Origin: Aphanomyces cochlioides | Lineage: Eukaryota > Oomycota > Saprolegniomycetes > Saprolegniales > Verrucalvaceae | Direction: 5' to 3' | Length of the DNA stretch: 64,000 nucleotides | Assembly (NCBI GenBank): GCA_019828595.1 | Contig: JAHQRK010000001.1 | Location: 1,116,001 to 1,180,000 of the forward strand | In this document: piece by piece, positions 60,674-64,000 of the stretch | How the letters are laid out: every line of letters starts with the position of its first letter | How positions within the stretch are numbered: position 1 is the first letter of the stretch | Position numbers and translations under genes: made by a program | The notes under the pieces: model-generated | Told to the model about the DNA's origin: nothing | The model's input: the letters and a program-made list of their open reading frames with translations, nothing else | Database searches by the model: none

Positions 60674-61641
60674 TTAGCATCCCTGAAGGGCTCGACGATT
60701 ACTCTCGGTGGATTCGACTTCAGTCTCGAGAGCTTGACGCTTCTCGACATAATGCATTTCTACCACGCAGGGCAAATCCAAAATGCGATGGCCATTTTCG
60801 AGTCGAACGTCGGGATTCATCTCGATGAGTCGGGCAATGGACAATCGAACGTCTGTTTGACGGCGATGGGATAAATCAGAGATCACACACGTCGACATGA
60901 GATACTCGACGATGCCTTCGACAGAGGCAGTCAAGACTGTCCGAATTTCGCGAGATTCCATCTTGGAAAACAGGAGCGGACGCTCGTGAAAGATTTCTTG
61001 CAGAGCGCGAGCTTCTTCGTGTGGTGTATACGCAGCATTGAACGACTTGACAACGTACTCTACTTCGTTCATGAATGGGCAAGAATTGAAATCGGCCGTA
61101 TTGAGCAGGATGCTCAGCCGACCATTGGGAACCAAAACGCGATGGAGCTACAGAGTCGCGGGTCAATGTAAACAGATACATGAGCACTTACTTCGCCCAG
61201 AGCATTTGCATCTGCCATACAGTGGAACGCATGCCCGATGACAATATTTCGCACCGACGCGTCTGGAAGGTTCGTTTCATTCGCACATCCTTGGTAGACT
61301 GGAACGCCAGGCACTAGCGACTGCAATTCATTGCGCAAGGATGCATCCTTCTCCAAGGCTACAAATCGTGTCTGCTTGGGCAATACTCGCTTGAGCGCCT
61401 TTGTTAGTTTGCCTCGACCAGCTCCGACTTCCACTACATCAATCAATCCAGTCGTGTGAGATTGATCGTTCAGGTGGAGGAAACTGTTGAGGTTAGCAAG
61501 AGCTCGAGCTGGGTAATCCGGTCTCGCTGCAAATCAGAATGAGTTCATGGGCTAAGAGTATTCAACTTTACCTTTGTCATACATGCTGAAGCCTTGCGGC
61601 AATGGAATGCTCGAGAACGCTTTGATACCTCGGTGGTACAT
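60674..61641 (-). CDS. Class I SAM-dependent methyltransferase
   Basis: Exon 1 starts at ATG 61641 (MYHRGIKAFSSIPLPQGFSM), followed by an intron with a GTAAAG donor. Exon 2 has RPDYPARALANLNSFLHLND and motif I, IDVVEVGAGRGKLTKALKRV, then RFVALEKDASLRNELQSLVP and VRNIVIGHAFHCMADANALG. After a second intron near 61145-61190 comes PNGRLSILLNTADFNSCPFM and the C-terminal half, ending RRALQGC at 60674. This is a Methyltransf_11-type small-molecule methyltransferase fold; the substrate is unknown. The stop lies close to the putative transposon, so the C terminus may be altered by that insertion. Confidence 0.8.
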
Positions 61642-62522
61642 GCTTCATCCACTAAGTGGAATGCGGACTGACAGAGGTTGAATCAATTGGAATCTCACAA
61701 AAAATACAATTTAATGAAATAGAATTTAAAAATAATATCATGATTTTATAAGCAATTTTCTATGGGAATCTATGGGAACGTCAATCCGCACACGTGGACA
61801 GAGGCGGACGATTACACCATTTGACAGGGTTGTTGGCTCCCGAATTGCGTTTTGCCACCATCATCGTCATCCTGGTGTAAACACAAACGTGGGCCAATAG
61901 ACAAGCTCAGCAGCGCAATCAACCTTGAAGTTCTTCATTCGTGAGGGTTCGATGTCAATCGCTCAACAACTCCATACAAATTCCAAGATTAAAGTCAAAT
62001 TAGCTAAATGAGCTAATTTGACGAGTATTGGAATCCTCATGATTTCATTGGTGCTGAGAAGCCACAAGGAAGAGCCGAGGCCACCAACCTGCCTTTCGAC
62101 TGCATGGTCCATGTCGCGATCCTCGATATCGTCCTGACGTTCAGAGGCGACAGGCGATAGTGGATTTATTTGTCTCACCTTGAATGCGCAACGAGAGAAC
62201 ACAAGCGAGGCGAAGGTGTTTTACACTTATTGATATGAAACTGCCGTGTCATTGACCTGAAACGGCTTCAAAATACAGTACAGCCAGAATAGGCTGTCCA
62301 TATTTAGGGCTACGTCTACGGTACTAGTAGATGATAATTCATCTGCAGCACCGATTTCGTATCGTTCATCAGATAAGCTATGGAGCAAGTTCAGTAGCAA
62401 TGCCAGTGCAAATTGACTGTGGAAGTCCTGACAATTCAGTTAGTTGAGATTTGTATACGCTTTCATTGGCTACAATTAAGTTAATTACGAAAATTTTAAC
62501 CAATGGAATTTTTTCTTTGTTG
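61642..62522. other. Intergenic region with an inverted CCAAT pair
   Basis: A 79-codon minus frame at 61963-62202 has no recognisable domain. Near 62235-62270 TGAAACTGCCGTGTCATTGA and CCTGAAACGGCTTC repeat the GAAAC motif also seen upstream of the ZC2HC1 and K-channel genes. The CCAAT pair at 62464-62505 is listed separately. Confidence 0.4.
62464..62505. promoter_or_regulatory. Inverted CCAAT-box pair upstream of the four-helix membrane protein
   Basis: CATTGGCTACAATT at the left and AATTTTAACCAATG at the right face each other across a 14-bp spacer, ending 17 bp before the ATG at 62523. It resembles the pairs at 13843 and 15355. Confidence 0.5.
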
Positions 62523-63284
62523 ATGATTTCCCATCAAGCGAGAATGACGATGACGCCGTGGATGGATCGATTCCGCACGGAGAAACAGCAGCTCAATGGC
62601 CTTTTGGTGGCGAATGGCGTACGTAAAACATGAATAACGCATTTATCTTTGACATTTGTTGACAGGGTGTGGCGATTGTGATGCTCTTGAATAGCTTGTT
62701 TCTACTCGGACAATCGGGCGGTGTGATTGATTTCCTCAGCTGTGCTGTGTTCATTGCGTCTGCCTTGGCTGGCCTTGTCATGCTCAATCGAAATCCCTCG
62801 GCATTTACGGTTGCAATCGCACACTCTCTGAATGTATTGCTCATTTTGATGAATAGATTGGCGCAGTTCTTGGAGGCTCGATTGGGTTGGTAGTTCTTGC
62901 TTTCTTCAACACACTGTTCTGGGTATGAATGACTGCGCTCGGCGAACATCTTATACATTGGCAATTAGATCATGACGGCGGTGTCGATTGAAACTCATCT
63001 GATTGCAGCGTGGTTTGCCGCCACTTTCAATTTGGTTTACTGTGGGATTGAATGCCTCTTTCTCCACGTGCTCTATACAGCACGACACAACATCATCGAG
63101 ACACATGCAGGTACGAGGGCAAAGGTACACAAAGGGATATTGAATCGTTGATTTAGCCTACGCCACTATCCCCGATGCTGCACCAGTCGGGGCCGTGCAG
63201 AGTGGGGAAGCCACGGACGAAACCAGTTCAATTTACTCTTACCAATCTTCATCATATCCACCGCCACCTTCGGCGGATGTTTAA
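62523..63284 (+). CDS. Four-transmembrane protein, unknown family
   Basis: ATG 62523 begins MISHQARMTMTPWMDRFRTE and continues QQLNGLLVANG to an intron at about 62619-62667. The next exon encodes VAIVMLLNSLFLLGQSGG and FLSCAVFIASALAGLVML. A possible intron at 62812-62858 (47 bp) connects to IGAVLGGSIGLVVLAFFNTL; after another intron comes HLIAAWFAATFNLVYCGIEC and FLHVLYTARH. The last exon is a cytoplasmic tail rich in Ser, Tyr and Pro ending PPPPSADV (stop 63282-63284). Four helices with short loops suggest a MARVEL- or tetraspan-like membrane protein, but no family signature was recognised. Confidence 0.6.
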
Positions 63285-63341
63285 TGTTCTCGCTTAAGAA
63301 TCATTTCGATTGTGCTGTGGATCCACGGTTGTGAATAGACT

Positions 63342-64000
63342 TCAGGATCGTGCAAATGCGCCGCTGTTGGAGTCTTTTTGGCTAGCGACGACAATATCTA
63401 GTGAAGTCATTAAAATCTCGTTACCAGCGCCGATGAGTTGCAGATCTACCTGTTCATCGGTTTCCTGTGAGGCAACTACTCGTTCCATGAAGACCGACGG
63501 GTCTTTGCAAAACTCTTTCATCCATTCGCGGGACTCCATGTGAGTATTAATTCGCTCGACAATGTCTGCCATCTACAAATAGAAAAATGGCATCAATCCA
63601 CAAGACTATGGCACTAACTCGTTGCTCCAAGTCTTGGCTTTCTTGGCTAATACTCTTGTAATGAGCGATGCAGTTGTCCATAGCAGCTCGTTGAGCGTTC
63701 AGTAGAGCTTCTTCGGCCAGAACCTGTCACGTCAATAATAAAGATTGCCATGTAGTCCATATGATACATCTACGGTGAACTGCTTGGAATCCAGCCGTAC
63801 TTCGCCCTTTTGGCTGGAGTCCAATCTACTCAAGACATAGCCATTAAGCAATAATTCAATAAGAATACGGCATACGGGAGAGTAAATTCGACGCTGAGAG
63901 GGCCGACGGGAGACAATTTCTTCTGCAGATGGGAGTGAATTGAGTGAATGGGTATTTCTTTGCACTCAAAGATGCCTTGGAATGTTGCGTCGTTGACAAC
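63342..64000 (-). CDS. Hypothetical protein, 5' end beyond the right edge
   Basis: Not recognised. Exons on the minus strand are about 63732-64000 (ATFQGIFECKEIPIHSLNSL, RIYSPVCRILIELLLNGYVL), 63620-63725 (VLAEEALLNAQRAAMDNCIA, HYKSISQESQDLEQR) and 63342-63572 (MADIVERINTHMESREWMKE, FMERVVASQETDEQVDLQLI), ending SQKDSNSGAFARS. The product seems mostly helical, with a coiled-coil-like centre. The two GT-AG introns are about 45-60 bp. Function cannot be stated. Confidence 0.55.

Overview
This is a 64 kb stretch of eukaryotic nuclear DNA carrying about 18 host genes. Many have short GT-AG introns of roughly 40-60 bases. The family content, compact introns and intergenic spacing suggest an oomycete, probably of the Saprolegnia/Achlya/Aphanomyces group. 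That placement is inference from gene style and families; no marker gene such as rRNA is present. No tRNA, rRNA, CRISPR or prokaryotic operon was seen.

Layout. 1-1989: 3' part of a TCF25/Rqc1 gene. 2302-8542: a cluster of MFS_1_like transporters, three apparently intact (4298-5518 +, 5934-7151 -, 7292-8542 +) and one internally deleted relic (2302-2785). 8716-12366: a coiled-coil/disordered protein. 12399-13447 region: an OST-alpha/TMEM184-type membrane protein on the minus strand. 13912-15312: an OB-fold/CCCH/methyltransferase protein. 15452-18304: nucleolar NOC3. 18551-20185 and 36707-38323: two family S28 serine peptidases separated by about 16.5 kb of mobile DNA. That block holds a chromodomain Ty3/gypsy element (about 20.6-25.9 kb, minus), a PIF/Harbinger DNA transposon (26938-29346) with TIRs and a TAA duplication, and a Ty1/copia element (30431-36035, minus) with identical 203-bp LTRs and a TTAGC duplication.

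38443-64000 is gene-dense. It holds a ZC2HC1-type zinc-finger protein, a BK/Slo-type potassium channel with two RCK domains, two tail-to-tail PHD-finger paralogues, a DENN protein that appears to contain a PDZ domain, the mitochondrial branched-chain 2-oxoacid dehydrogenase E1-beta and E2 genes arranged divergently, an RCC1-BTB protein, a DUF7869-like putative transposase, a SAM methyltransferase, a four-helix membrane protein and a partial gene at the right edge.

Most interesting points: (1) a 530-bp, about 99% identical patch shared by two otherwise diverged S28 genes, which looks like gene conversion; (2) a small basic helical ORF upstream of gag in both the gypsy and the copia element, with a suggestive resemblance between the two; (3) the divergent BCKDHB-DBT pair; (4) the PHD paralogues with a shared Cys/His module after the PHD; (5) DENN plus PDZ in one protein; (6) inverted CCAAT-box pairs just upstream of several start codons.
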